25,924 nt of DNA from Actinomycetes bacterium (GTDB lineage: Bacteria; Actinomycetota; Acidimicrobiia; Acidimicrobiales; Acidimicrobiaceae). Positions 18,682 to 25,924 of the stretch are shown here, piece after piece; within the stretch, counting starts at the first letter, position 1; the number at the start of each line of letters is the position of its first letter. Position numbers and translations under genes: made by a program. The notes under the pieces were generated by a model. That model was not told where the DNA came from. It worked only from the letters and a program-made list of their open reading frames with translations, and ran no database searches. The stretch is from the NCBI GenBank assembly GCA_021819725.1, contig JAKAQR010000022.1, positions 16,715-42,638 on the forward strand. The letters are read 5' to 3'.

Positions 18682-18750
18682 GACGAGCCCTTCGAATGAG
18701 GATATCAGACCATGCCTGAGTCTGATGATCTTCCATTCGAAGGGCTCGTC
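18682..18750. other. Large near-perfect hairpin (about 69 nt)
   Basis: Arms of 17 bp match exactly (18682-18698 with 18734-18750; gacgagcccttcgaatg on the left). They continue inward through a short mismatched and bulged part into a second exact 7-bp stem (18704-18710 with 18720-18726), closed by the 9-nt loop at 18711-18719. Together the arms are nearly 30 bp long. It starts 61 bp beyond the DUF6069 stop, between convergent genes. It could be a bidirectional terminator (no U-run on either side), a structured RNA or a miniature palindromic element. Confidence 0.85.
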
Positions 18751-18810
18751 GTCTACAACAACTTGGTGCCGTTGCGGTGCACCGGTCGCGTCAGAGTGAC
18801 GCAGCGATGC

Positions 18811-19245
18811 TCATGCGGTACGTGCTGACCTTGTTGCACTTGAGCGGTACATGAATGGGATGGACCCAGCACCAACCAGAAGATGCATCACAATCAATCC
18901 AATCATTGCCGTGGTAGATGTGGTTGCCGTCAGTGGAAGAGCGAGAGAGGCCAGCACCACTCCCACTGCGATCAGCGTCCAGAGGGTAGCTGCACGAGAT
19001 ACCCTTCGCTCCATGAAGGAGAGCAGCGCCCACCCTGCTAGCGAAACCATCAGGCTGACGCCGATTATTTGAGCAAGACCTAGTGTCGTTGCGGTCCCGG
19101 TACCGAAGCGGATTCCAAGGTGGATTCCAAGTACATGTACCTCGACCACCCACACAAGAACTGCCGCCAATACTGCATTATGAACGGCAAAGATCCTCAT
19201 CTTGATGGGACTACTTACCTGCTCGCGATTCGCCACTATCGTCAT
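18811..19245 (-). CDS. DUF6069 family membrane protein
   Basis: 144 residues with four hydrophobic segments (roughly 18-38, 50-72, 83-103, 113-133), an integral membrane protein of unknown function. The pattern SLAGWALLSFMERR...AATLWTLIAVGVVLASLALPL and the late MHLLVGAGSIPF match the actinobacterial DUF6069 layout as I know it. ATG at 19245 is chosen because AAGGAGG lies about 9 bases upstream; a longer open frame from 19320 adds residues with no conservation. It is divergent from the two-component system with 204 bp between the starts, so it may be one of its targets; this is inference only. Confidence 0.8.
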   Translation of the reverse strand: MTIVANREQVSSPIKMRIFAVHNAVLAAVLVWVVEVHVLGIHLGIRFGTGTATTLGLAQIIGVSLMVSLAGWALLSFMERRVSRAATLWTLIAVGVVLASLALPLTATTSTTAMIGLIVMHLLVGAGSIPFMYRSSATRSARTA

Positions 19246-19352
19246 CGACTTCCCCTCCTTCGGGTTTGTGCAAATGCCCACTGCATCGCTGGGCAATAAC
19301 CTATTGGCAAGCGCTCTCATCGGTCATGACCCATGAGATGCGATTCTCGGTC

Positions 19353-19388
19353 CTCCAGGTGGAGCTCTCTCGTACTCCTCAGGGAGTA
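19353..19388. promoter_or_regulatory. Two dyads between DUF6069 and the histidine kinase gene
   Basis: CTCCA-GG-TGGAG (19353-19364) and TACTCC-TCAG-GGAGTA (19373-19388) are perfect small inverted repeats sharing CTCC/GGAG, 20 bp apart (start to start), in the divergent gap and 62-97 bp before the kinase start. LuxR-type regulators often bind such paired dyads, so autoregulation by the response regulator is possible. No -35/-10 pair is convincing. Confidence 0.35.
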
Positions 19389-19449
19389 GGTGAGGGACCA
19401 TCGTCAGTGGTAGTAGACAGACGAATTGGCGGCCTACGCTAGATAAGCA

Positions 19450-20715
19450 ATGAATACTTTCTTCAAACTACGACAATCACGCCTCTGGTCCATTCCCATT
19501 GGCACCGGGTTCGTCGCCATCCTTGCGCTCGTTGGGGCCTGGTTTGAGGCTCATCCGCAGAATCATTATGCCGGCCTCCATCTTGTTACGCAACCACCAC
19601 TTGTTGCCTTTGCGATTCCACTCGCAGCGGCTATGTCTCTTCTCTTTGTGCGTCGGCACTCTACGGCCGTCTTCTTCGTTACTATCGTCGCCGCTATCGG
19701 GTGGTCGGTGCTTGGGCAGCTGAACGGAGCGACTCTCGTTCCTATCCTCGTGGCCGGGTTTTGGGTGGCCCAGGAACACAGCTGGCGCAAGGCGGCTCTC
19801 CTTGGGTTGATCGGGACCATCGCGCTCTGGGTCGCCAACGGCTTTTTGGGGCCATTCGGGTTCATCGGTGGTCCTGGACTGACCATGTGGCCCGAGATGG
19901 TCGCCGCATTCGCGCTTGGCAGCGTCGTCTCGGCACGACACCTGTGGCGAGACGAAGCTCGGGCACGCCAGCTTGATGCCGAACGAGCGCGCGAGGAGGA
20001 GATCCACCTGATTATCAACCGAGAGCGCATGCGTATCGCCCGTGAGCTTCATGATGTCGTCGCCCACACAATGGCGATGATCAACATCCAAGCCAGCGCC
20101 GCTCAACTCCTTCTCGACAGTGATCCAAGCCGAGCCTCAGAAGCGATTGCCGAGATTCGCTCAGCGTCCAAGACGGGCCTGCACGAACTCAGATCCATCT
20201 TGGCGATTATGCGACCCCCAGGGCAAGACGAAGATCACGGCGAAATTGTCCCCGATCTGTCGGCGATCCGGAGGCTTGTCAAGGACTGGAATCAGGCAGG
20301 CGTACCCACTTCGTTGGTGGTTGAGGGCGAAGCCACTGAGCTTCCAACTGCGGTTGCGCTGGCGAGTTTCCGTATTGTCCAAGAGGCGCTGACCAATGTG
20401 GTCCGGCATGCCGAAAACCCGACCACCATCGTGACGCTTGCCTACACGCCTACTTCGTTAATGATCGACGTGCACAACACCACGACGAGTCCGAGCTCTA
20501 CCTTCCGGGAAGGAGCCGGCACCGGTCTTGTCGGCATTCAGGAACGGGTGCGATCACTCTCTGGTACCTTCACTGCATCCCCTCTTGCGGATGGAGGTTT
20601 TCGGATCGAGGCGGTTTTGCCGCTGCATACAGAGAGAAACCGGGATGATCAGCCGACCTTTACGCTGAGCGATACCGGGCATTCTGGTGCCAGCGACGCT
20701 GACAGTCGCCGATGA
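19450..20715 (+). CDS. NarL/DesK-type sensor histidine kinase
   Basis: 421 residues. The N-terminal 160 residues hold about five transmembrane segments with short loops and no large extracellular sensor, suggesting the signal is sensed in or at the membrane. A short coiled linker (168-190, RDEARARQLDAERAREEE) leads to the HisKA_3 dimerisation helix with phosphorylated His201 in ARELHDVVAH. The HATPase domain has the N box (IVQEALTNVVRHAENP) and G2 box (GTGLVGIQERV). The last 35 residues are polar and unconserved. It overlaps the response regulator gene by 4 bp (ATGA), so the pair is translationally coupled. The signal is unknown. The ribosome site is weak. Confidence 0.93.
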   Translation: MNTFFKLRQSRLWSIPIGTGFVAILALVGAWFEAHPQNHYAGLHLVTQPPLVAFAIPLAAAMSLLFVRRHSTAVFFVTIVAAIGWSVLGQLNGATLVPILVAGFWVAQEHSWRKAALLGLIGTIALWVANGFLGPFGFIGGPGLTMWPEMVAAFALGSVVSARHLWRDEARARQLDAERAREEEIHLIINRERMRIARELHDVVAHTMAMINIQASAAQLLLDSDPSRASEAIAEIRSASKTGLHELRSILAIMRPPGQDEDHGEIVPDLSAIRRLVKDWNQAGVPTSLVVEGEATELPTAVALASFRIVQEALTNVVRHAENPTTIVTLAYTPTSLMIDVHNTTTSPSSTFREGAGTGLVGIQERVRSLSGTFTASPLADGGFRIEAVLPLHTERNRDDQPTFTLSDTGHSGASDADSRR

Positions 20716-21377
20716 TTCGCCTATTACTCGTTGATGATCAGGCGCTTATTCGCGCTGGGCTGAGAGTACTTCTTGAGTCGGCCGACGATATTGAGGTGGC
20801 TGCGGAGGCGGCTGAAGGCGCCACCGCGATCGCTCTGTTGCGTGCACAGCCCATCGACGTGGTCCTAATGGATATTCGAATGCCGACCTTGGATGGGCTC
20901 GCAGCGACAAAAATCATTGCAGGCGACCCGGACCTCGCCAAGACCCGCATCATTGTGCTGACAACCTTCGCGGAGGACGAATACATTCTGGAAGCAATTC
21001 GCAATGGTGCCAGTGGCTTCCTTGTCAAAGATAGCGAACCCTCTGAACTTATCAATGCGGTTCGAGTCGTCCACCGGGGCGAAGCGCTACTCTCCCCGAG
21101 TGTTACGAGATCACTGATCGCCACTATCGCAAGTAGAAGTACCCCTGCACCCACGAGTCAGGCTGCACTCGATATCTTGAGCGATCGGGAACGAGAAGTG
21201 CTTGTGTTGGTTGGTTCTGGGCTCAGCAATACCGAGATTGCCGAGAAACTCTACCTCAGCCCGCTGACGGCGAAAACCCATGTAAGCCATATCATGTCAA
21301 AGCTCGCGGTACGCGATCGAGCCCAGCTCGTCGTGATCGCCTATGAGACTGGCCTGATTCGGCCATCCCTTTCGTGA
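20712..21377 (+). CDS. NarL/FixJ-type response regulator (LuxR HTH)
   Basis: 221 residues. The receiver domain (1-120) has acidic pair Asp8-Asp9, phospho-acceptor Asp54 (VLMDIRMP), the switch Thr near 83 (VLTTFAEDEY) and Lys105 (GFLVKD). The C-terminal GerE/LuxR helix-turn-helix (about 152-212) reads LSDREREVLVLVGSGLSNTEIAEKL and then TAKTHVSHIMSKL. It is the cognate partner of the kinase whose stop it overlaps by 4 bp. Binding to the dyads upstream of the kinase or to the DUF6069 promoter is plausible but not shown. Confidence 0.95.
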   Translation: MIRLLLVDDQALIRAGLRVLLESADDIEVAAEAAEGATAIALLRAQPIDVVLMDIRMPTLDGLAATKIIAGDPDLAKTRIIVLTTFAEDEYILEAIRNGASGFLVKDSEPSELINAVRVVHRGEALLSPSVTRSLIATIASRSTPAPTSQAALDILSDREREVLVLVGSGLSNTEIAEKLYLSPLTAKTHVSHIMSKLAVRDRAQLVVIAYETGLIRPSLS

Positions 21378-21604
21378 GGATCCAACGGCCATGGGTGTTG
21401 GGAGTCGTTTGCGCCCAGAACCTGACGAGATACCCATGAGGTGTCTCTCTCACCAGAAGCAATAGTGCTGTCGGACAAGGAACGGGAGGAGGCATCTTGT
21501 CGTACTGGCGGAGCACCAGCGCCTCGTGATCATTGTGGACCGGAGCTCTAGGGCATCGTGAGCCTGGAGTGATCGCGATCTAGCGGGTTGGTCTGCTCGT
21601 TTGC

Positions 21605-23281
21605 CTAGCGGGTGAGTGGCTTATATTTCATCCGATGGGGCTTATCAGCGTCGGTGCCTAGCCTTCGATGGCGGTCGACTTCGTAGTCTGAGAAGTTGCC
21701 CTCAAACCAGCGGACTTCCGCCTCTCCCTCGAAGGCGATGATGTGGGTGGCGACCCGGTCGAGAAACCAACGATCGTGACTGATCACCACGATGCATCCG
21801 GGAAAACTGAGCAGCCCATCCTCCAACGCCCGGAGTGTGTCGACATCGAGGTCATTCGTTGGCTCGTCGAGGAGGAGCACATTACCACCACTTCGTAGCA
21901 CCTTTGCGAGTTGGACTCGGTTGCGTTCTCCGCCCGAGATCTCTCCAATCTTCTTTTGTTGTGCACTTCCCTTAAAGCCAAAGCTCGATACATACGCTCG
22001 AGCATGGATCTCTCTGTGCCCGACGACAATTCTTTCAACGCCACCCGTGATCTCGTCGTAGACGGTAGTGGTTGCGTCCAAACTGTCGCGTGACTGGTCG
22101 AGATAGGTGAAATGGACCGTACCTCCGACCTCAATGGAGCCCCCATCGGGCTTGTCTTGGCCAACGATCATCTTGAACAGGGTGGTCTTACCAGCACCAT
22201 TGGGTCCGATGACACCCACGATACCTCCCGGGGGAAGCAAGAAGCTCAGGTCCTCGATGAGTAGTCGATCGCCAAACCCCTTTGTAAGGCTCGCTGCATT
22301 GACCACCACATCACCGAGACGAGGTCCTGGTGGAATGGCGATCTCCAAAGAGTCGCCTCGTTGGTCGGCTGCCTCGGACTCCGCCACCAATTCATTGAAG
22401 GCGTTGAGCCGAGCCTTACCCTTGCTCTGTCTGGCTCTTGGCGACATCCGGATCCATTCGAGTTCGCGAGCGAGCGCTGCTTGGCGCGCCCGGTCTGCCT
22501 TCTCCTCGGTGGCAAGGCGAGCCTGCTTTTGTTCGAGCCACGAGGAGTAGTTCCCTTCCCAAGGCATGCCTCTGCCGCGATCCAGTTCGAGGATCCATGA
22601 GGCTACGTTGTCGAGGAAGTATCGGTCGTGGGTGATGGCGACTACCGTGCCGGCGTAGTCGTGTAGCGTGCGCTCGAGCCATGCTACCGATTCCGCATCA
22701 AGATGGTTCGTTGGCTCATCCAGGAGCAGAAGGTCAGGTTTGGCAAGGAGCAATCGGCATAGTGCGACTCGGCGACGTTCGCCTCCAGAGAGCGTGGTCA
22801 CATCGGCGTCAGAAGGAGGGAGGCGAAGGGCGTCCATCGCCACCTCAAGCGTGCGATCAAGGTCCCAACCGTTGATGGCATCGATCCGAGTTTGGAGGTC
22901 TGACTGTTCCGCAAGGAGGGCATCAAAGTCGGCATCAGGAGAGCTAAAGGCCTCACAGACCTCGTTGAACCTGGTCAACAGGTCGCGTTGTTCGGCCAGG
23001 CCGTCGGCGACGTTACCGATGACATCCTTGGTTGGATCGAGTTGGGGCTCCTGTGGCAGATAGCCCACTGTGAACCCAGGGGTGAGGCGAGCTTCACCGC
23101 TAAAACCGTCATCGAGACCCGCCATAATACGCAGGAGGGATGATTTACCCGATCCGTTTGCCCCGATCACGCCGATTTTCGCACCTGGGTAGAAGGACAG
23201 GTTGATCCCTTTGAGGACTTCCTTGTCAGGTGGATAGAAGCGACCGATGTCGCGCATCGAGAAGATGTATTGAGGAGCCAT
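21605..23281 (-). CDS. ettA: Energy-dependent translational throttle protein EttA (ABC-F)
   Basis: 558 residues from ATG 23281, close to the 555 of E. coli EttA. Two ABC domains without membrane parts: Walker A GANGSGKSS and GPNGAGKTT, signatures LSGGERRR and ISGGERNR, Walker B LLLLDEPTNHLD and VLLLDEPTNDLD. Between them lies the P-site tRNA interaction linker (from about 240; YSSWLEQKQARL...MSPRARQSKGKARL). The family binds the ribosomal E site and gates the first peptide bond according to ATP/ADP. A longer open frame to 23437 precedes the conserved MAPQYIFSM start and is not conserved. Monocistronic by position. I see no clear terminator in 21378-21604. Confidence 0.96.
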   Translation of the reverse strand: MAPQYIFSMRDIGRFYPPDKEVLKGINLSFYPGAKIGVIGANGSGKSSLLRIMAGLDDGFSGEARLTPGFTVGYLPQEPQLDPTKDVIGNVADGLAEQRDLLTRFNEVCEAFSSPDADFDALLAEQSDLQTRIDAINGWDLDRTLEVAMDALRLPPSDADVTTLSGGERRRVALCRLLLAKPDLLLLDEPTNHLDAESVAWLERTLHDYAGTVVAITHDRYFLDNVASWILELDRGRGMPWEGNYSSWLEQKQARLATEEKADRARQAALARELEWIRMSPRARQSKGKARLNAFNELVAESEAADQRGDSLEIAIPPGPRLGDVVVNAASLTKGFGDRLLIEDLSFLLPPGGIVGVIGPNGAGKTTLFKMIVGQDKPDGGSIEVGGTVHFTYLDQSRDSLDATTTVYDEITGGVERIVVGHREIHARAYVSSFGFKGSAQQKKIGEISGGERNRVQLAKVLRSGGNVLLLDEPTNDLDVDTLRALEDGLLSFPGCIVVISHDRWFLDRVATHIIAFEGEAEVRWFEGNFSDYEVDRHRRLGTDADKPHRMKYKPLTR

Positions 23282-23825
23282 GCCTACCAGTCTCGCTGGT
23301 GTCGGGTAGATCTCCTGCAGCTGGATCAAAACTCTTTGGGCATTAGCTCGATCGGAGAGGTGCGTTCCTCTCCCCACGAGGATGGACTGGGCATGCGGGG
23401 TCCAGTGCCGCACTTGGTGAGCGATACCCCGCGACATGAACGTCGTGGCTCGCGGATTCGCTGGTGAGATCGGTGAGATAGCTGAGATCGGCTACACGGC
23501 ACAGAGCCCTGTTACCCGGCCAAGGGTGAGAGATGATCTGCCCACGTCGAGGCAACCCAGTCTCTAGAGTCGCTGGTCTCCGCCAACGAGGCGCTACGAC
23601 GTTGCACTTGGGAACGCTCGGGATAACGGAAGATGGATGAGCCCGATGCGTACCGGGCCGCGTCCATAGAACTGCGCCAGCCAGTCGATCTGATCAGTTT
23701 TGATCATCTCGACACGGAGGTCACTGACCTTCCTATGACTCGAAGGGTATCAGCTGAACCGATTCATCGTGCCAATCCCTGCGGATGATCTTCAGTCAAA
23801 GTGACGTTACGCCGATATTGTCGCC
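23282..23825. other. Intergenic region between divergent ettA and the NERD protein gene
   Basis: About 540 bp without a recognisable gene. Three 9-bp near-repeats (ggtgagatc, ggtgagata, gctgagatc) run from 23463 to 23489. The promoters of ettA and of the NERD gene should lie here but none is convincing. Confidence 0.5.
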
Positions 23826-24722
23826 ATGAGGGAACTTGTCCTGCGGAGGCCGGACACCTGTGTGTCCTGTGGTAATAGCGTGGCTGCGGGGGAGCGTGCG
23901 GGATGGGATGCCGTGGCAAAGAAGGTGACGTGTCGATCGTGCCTCGATTCCAGGGCGGACACCGGGTTGGCATCGGAGCCTGCTTTAGCGGAACCTTCGG
24001 TGCCGGTAGTTGATCCTGGGGTGGCTGGTCGATCAGTCTCCCGGGAGGCAGAGAGAAGATCTGTTCGCCACCAGCGACAGGAAGAGGCACGCGTCACTGC
24101 TGACCGAGAGTGGCGAACACAGATCAAAGCCAAACACCCACTGGCGGGACGGCTTGTCGCTGCCGTGACGCCAAAAGCGCAGATACGAGCTGCACCTTCG
24201 CATGTTCAGGTCTGGGCAACCGGTGCCGTTGGCGAGGGTAAAGTCGGTGATGTGCTTGACGCGATTCCGGGGATCATCGTCCTCAACGACCGCCATAAGC
24301 CAAGGAGTCGTAGCAACATCGACCATATCGTTGTGACGTCATCCGGGGTGTGGGTGATCGATACGAAGGTCCGAACAGGCAAACGTCTTGAGTTCGTAGA
24401 CAAGGGTGGCCTCTTCATGCGAGATCAACGACTCATCGTCGGTGGGCGGGACGAGACCAGACTGGTCGACGCCATGACCTGGCAGGTCGAGGCGGTGCAA
24501 CGGGCCTGTGCCGATCTACTCGGTGAAGCGGTGGTGCGGCCAGCGCTCTGTTTTGTCGACGCCACCGTTGGCTGGTTTGATCATCGACCCTGGATGGTGC
24601 GTGGTGTGGTGGTGTGTTGGCGGGCCGTGCTGCCCCAACTCTTACTTCGACCTGGCCCACTTGGGCGTCGACGTATGGACGTGCTTGCCGAACGCATCGC
24701 CTCCAGACTCCCAACAGCATGA
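23826..24722 (+). CDS. NERD-domain protein with N-terminal zinc ribbon
   Basis: 298 residues. Residues 12-39 form a treble-clef or ribbon metal site (C12xxC15 and C36xxC39). Residues 75-105 are charged and probably helical. Residues about 132-235 form a NERD (nuclease-related) domain of the PD-(D/E)xK fold: Glu138 in GEGKVG, Asp166 in NIDHIVV, and Asp179-x-Lys181 in VIDTK, so the nuclease core residues are retained. The family is linked to DNA processing, and its activity is rarely measured. No signal peptide or membrane segment is seen. The ATG has no ribosome site and may be leaderless. Next to the transposon remnants on the right; no partner gene. Confidence 0.85.
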   Translation: MRELVLRRPDTCVSCGNSVAAGERAGWDAVAKKVTCRSCLDSRADTGLASEPALAEPSVPVVDPGVAGRSVSREAERRSVRHQRQEEARVTADREWRTQIKAKHPLAGRLVAAVTPKAQIRAAPSHVQVWATGAVGEGKVGDVLDAIPGIIVLNDRHKPRSRSNIDHIVVTSSGVWVIDTKVRTGKRLEFVDKGGLFMRDQRLIVGGRDETRLVDAMTWQVEAVQRACADLLGEAVVRPALCFVDATVGWFDHRPWMVRGVVVCWRAVLPQLLLRPGPLGRRRMDVLAERIASRLPTA

Positions 24723-25049
24723 GATAGGATCCGTCTAAGACGGTTGCTCATCGGGCTTGTGTCAGCAGGCAAGATTGACGTCCTTGGCCAAGGGTTCGGT
24801 GGCGCCCTACAAGGGGAACCGTTACGCGGGGATGTGGCTAGTCTGCCTGCGTGGGGTGCACGAGAGGCAAAATGAGAGGGATTTGTCGATGTCCTTGACG
24901 GCGAACGTATCGACGGGGTTTCCAGGCGCATGGGTACGAGAAAGCCCTCGTTAAGGCCGGTTATGCGATCATTGCGGCTCCTCCACGGCGATGGCGTCTC
25001 GTGGTGTCGACCAGGCCTGCCAGGAGGGACGACCCAGTCTCAGAGTTCG
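24723..25049. other. Non-coding or decayed DNA right of the NERD gene
   Basis: No intact gene and no clear family match in six frames. One plus-strand frame is open from about 24930 to 25167 across the edge of the transposon fossils but shows no recognisable domain. Probably flank or debris of the insertion-sequence remnants to the right. Confidence 0.5.
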
Positions 25050-25456
25050 CTACCGTCGTGGATTTGGTACCGCTGGACCAGGATCTGTTGGTCCGCTCGC
25101 CTCCTTTCTTTGGCTCCGTTGCTTTGGCGCGGTTGCTTTGGCGCGGTTGCTTTGGCGCGGCTGTTTGTGCATAGATGCTCCCTTGCCTTCGACGGGAATT
25201 GCGGTATGAATCATACGATCCATGATGGCCCCAGCCACGGTGCTTTCCTCAAAGCTCTCTTCCCGTGCCGAGAGGGATAACTGTGAGCAGATGATTGAAC
25301 CGTTCTCCCCTCGGTCATCGAAGGTAGCCAAGATCTCGGTGGAACCCAGTGGTTCGATCGGTAAGGTCGGCGAGACCCCCCCCAATCATCGACGATGACT
25401 AAGTGGGTCCTCGCAAGAGGGCATGAATCGGTCCCATTCCCACGGGCTTTAGGAAC
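25050..25456 (-). pseudogene. istB: IstB remnant (IS21-family transposition ATPase), C-terminal part, frameshifted
   Basis: Read on the minus strand from 25456: ARGNGTD, then LARTHLVIVDDWG (Walker B, about 25378-25417), then across an eight-G run (25376-25383) in another frame EILATFDDRGENGSIICSQ (sensor-1 region) and AGAIMDRMIH...GKGASMHK. IS21 IstB proteins read ...LLIIDDWG...DLLEI.DDR...ST..TSQ...ADAILDR..H...GESMRK in the same order and spacing. The N-terminal half with Walker A is missing, a stop (25457-25459) closes the frame upstream, and the frames before and after the G run differ by one base, so it is inactive. Homology stops near 25161; the open frame beyond that runs into a tandem repeat. 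It would have supported an IstA transposase, which is absent. Confidence 0.7.
25119..25160. repeat. Three perfect copies of a 14-bp tandem repeat
   Basis: gttgctttggcgcg occurs three times head to tail (25119-25132, 25133-25146, 25147-25160) without a mismatch. The array abuts the point where IstB homology ends, so it may mark the old element end. The 14-bp period breaks reading frame. Confidence 0.95.
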
Positions 25457-25556
25457 TCAGCAGACGGTTCTCATGCTCGAAGTTCGGGAATTCAGGTGTC
25501 GAGGTTGATTCTAGAGTGACCGTTGCACCTGAGTGACTAATAGTGAGTTCACTCAT
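25449..25556 (-). other. 35-codon open frame between the two transposon remnants
   Basis: ATG at 25556 overlaps the TnpB-remnant stop (ATGA) and the frame ends at TAA 25449-25451, giving 35 residues ending PNFEHENRLLSS. AAGGG lies about 10 bases upstream. No family recognised. Probably chance or old element end; coding is unproven. Confidence 0.2.
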
Positions 25557-25588
25557 AATGACGCACCCTTTACAAGGTTCTCATGCTC
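25466..25588. repeat. 13-bp direct repeat pair, 110 bp apart
   Basis: ggttctcatgctc occurs at 25466-25478 and 25576-25588. On the minus strand both copies encode EHEN in the frames used by the 35-codon frame and the TnpB tail. It may reflect a duplication at the element end. Confidence 0.7.
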
Positions 25589-25924
25589 ACTTGTCCAAGA
25601 GTTGTTCTTGCCTCTCCGAGTACGGCCAGCATTGTTACTGGTCTTACATCCTCTCTCCAGGTGATGAGTCAACCCATCATCTGAACTGTCGCCTGTACCC
25701 GATAAGGGCCCGGGAACGAACAGGGCACTGGCCTCAACTAGACCAGGACTGGTAGCCGACCAGTCACGGATATTGAGCCCAGCATTGGCATCGCGATCGG
25801 AACCCGTCAGAGTACTTGCTGGGAGGGGATGTTGTAGACCCTAGTCGGTATCAGCTCACCGCCGACGCTTTGGGCTCGGAATTCACTGGAACCAATGAGG
25901 TGGAGACAACAGGGTCCCAGTTGC
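25553..25924 (-). pseudogene. tnpB: TnpB remnant (IS200/IS605-type), C-terminal part with in-frame stops
   Basis: A single minus-strand frame from the window edge to TGA at 25553-25555 contains DRDANAGLNIRDW (about 25760-25798), the conserved C-terminal motif of TnpB (catalytic Asp, RDxNAAxN). About 20 residues upstream it reads PSPK (25868-25879), matching the PSSKTCSxCG zinc-finger start, with WF slightly farther upstream (25889-25894), as in RWFPSSK. Three in-frame stops (TGA at 25883-25885 and 25856-25858, TAG at 25841-25843) interrupt it and all four zinc-finger cysteines are lost, so it cannot work. The tail after RDW is long and unconserved. Intact TnpB is an RNA-guided nuclease encoded by IS605-like elements. 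The gene continues, at least as debris, beyond the window. Confidence 0.75.

Larger units (their letters stand above)
18143..18810. other. Long non-coding gap between the convergent MATE and DUF6069 genes
   Basis: About 670 bp with no recognisable gene. Short frames on both strands lack family features. It holds a 15-bp direct repeat (18546-18578) and a large hairpin (18682-18750), listed separately. Base composition resembles the neighbours. It could contain a small RNA around the hairpin. Confidence 0.5.

Noticed and set aside
23282..23437. 52-residue N-terminal extension of EttA
   Set aside because: The conserved EttA start (MAPQYIFSM) is internal to it and the extra residues resemble no EttA.
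24757..25280. Plus-strand open frames right of the NERD gene as small genes
   Set aside because: No family resemblance, no ribosome sites of note, and they overlap the minus-strand IstB remnant and the 14-bp repeats.
25376..25383. G8 run as a phase-variation switch
   Set aside because: The gene around it has lost its N-terminal half and its partner, so a switch would control nothing; simple decay is enough.

Overview
The window looks like chromosomal DNA of a moderately GC-rich actinobacterium. The best guess is the Acidimicrobiia (Ferrimicrobium/Acidimicrobium-like). This rests on a secreted protein carrying GIAATPxGxGYWLV-type repeats, a DUF6069 protein, a CYP124/125-like P450, GTG/TTG starts and actinobacterial-looking housekeeping proteins. 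The genus is an inference. I saw no rRNA, tRNA or CRISPR array.

Layout. Positions 1-1956 (minus) hold the 5' part of a gene for a secreted alpha/beta hydrolase with a repeat tail that runs off the window; its last repeats include a 127-bp stretch duplicated without a mismatch. Positions 2227-5723 (plus) hold three metabolic genes: an MBL-fold hydrolase, an M20 metallopeptidase and a cytochrome P450. Positions 5729-8634 (minus) hold aspS and rarA, separated by 2 bp. Positions 9151-9582 (plus) hold an OsmC-type peroxidase preceded by a predicted promoter and a strong leader hairpin. Positions 9969-13103 (minus) hold a Pif1-type helicase with a C-terminal HRDC domain and a serine beta-lactamase-like hydrolase. 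Positions 13516-16275 hold katG, preceded by a Fur/PerR-like operator and what may be an eroded furA. Then come a MATE exporter (16777-18102), a DUF6069 membrane protein (minus, 18811-19245) divergent from a NarL-type two-component system (19450-21377), ettA (minus, 21605-23281) and a NERD-domain protein with an N-terminal zinc ribbon (23826-24722).

The right end (24723-25924) has no intact gene. I read two decayed transposon genes there on the minus strand: the C-terminal part of an IS21-type IstB ATPase with a frameshift at a G8 run, and the C-terminal part of an IS200/IS605-type TnpB with three in-frame stops and no zinc-finger cysteines. Short tandem repeats and dyads are scattered through the non-coding DNA. 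The strongest are a roughly 69-nt near-perfect hairpin at 18682-18750 and a 14-bp inverted repeat in the osmC leader.

Several genes fit a stress theme: OsmC and KatG (peroxide), RarA and Pif1-HRDC (replication fork and DNA structure), EttA (translation under low energy), MATE export and a two-component system. The gene order itself looks ordinary. I see no convincing new multi-gene system. The most interesting items are the furA/katG erosion hypothesis, the hairpins and the transposon fossils.
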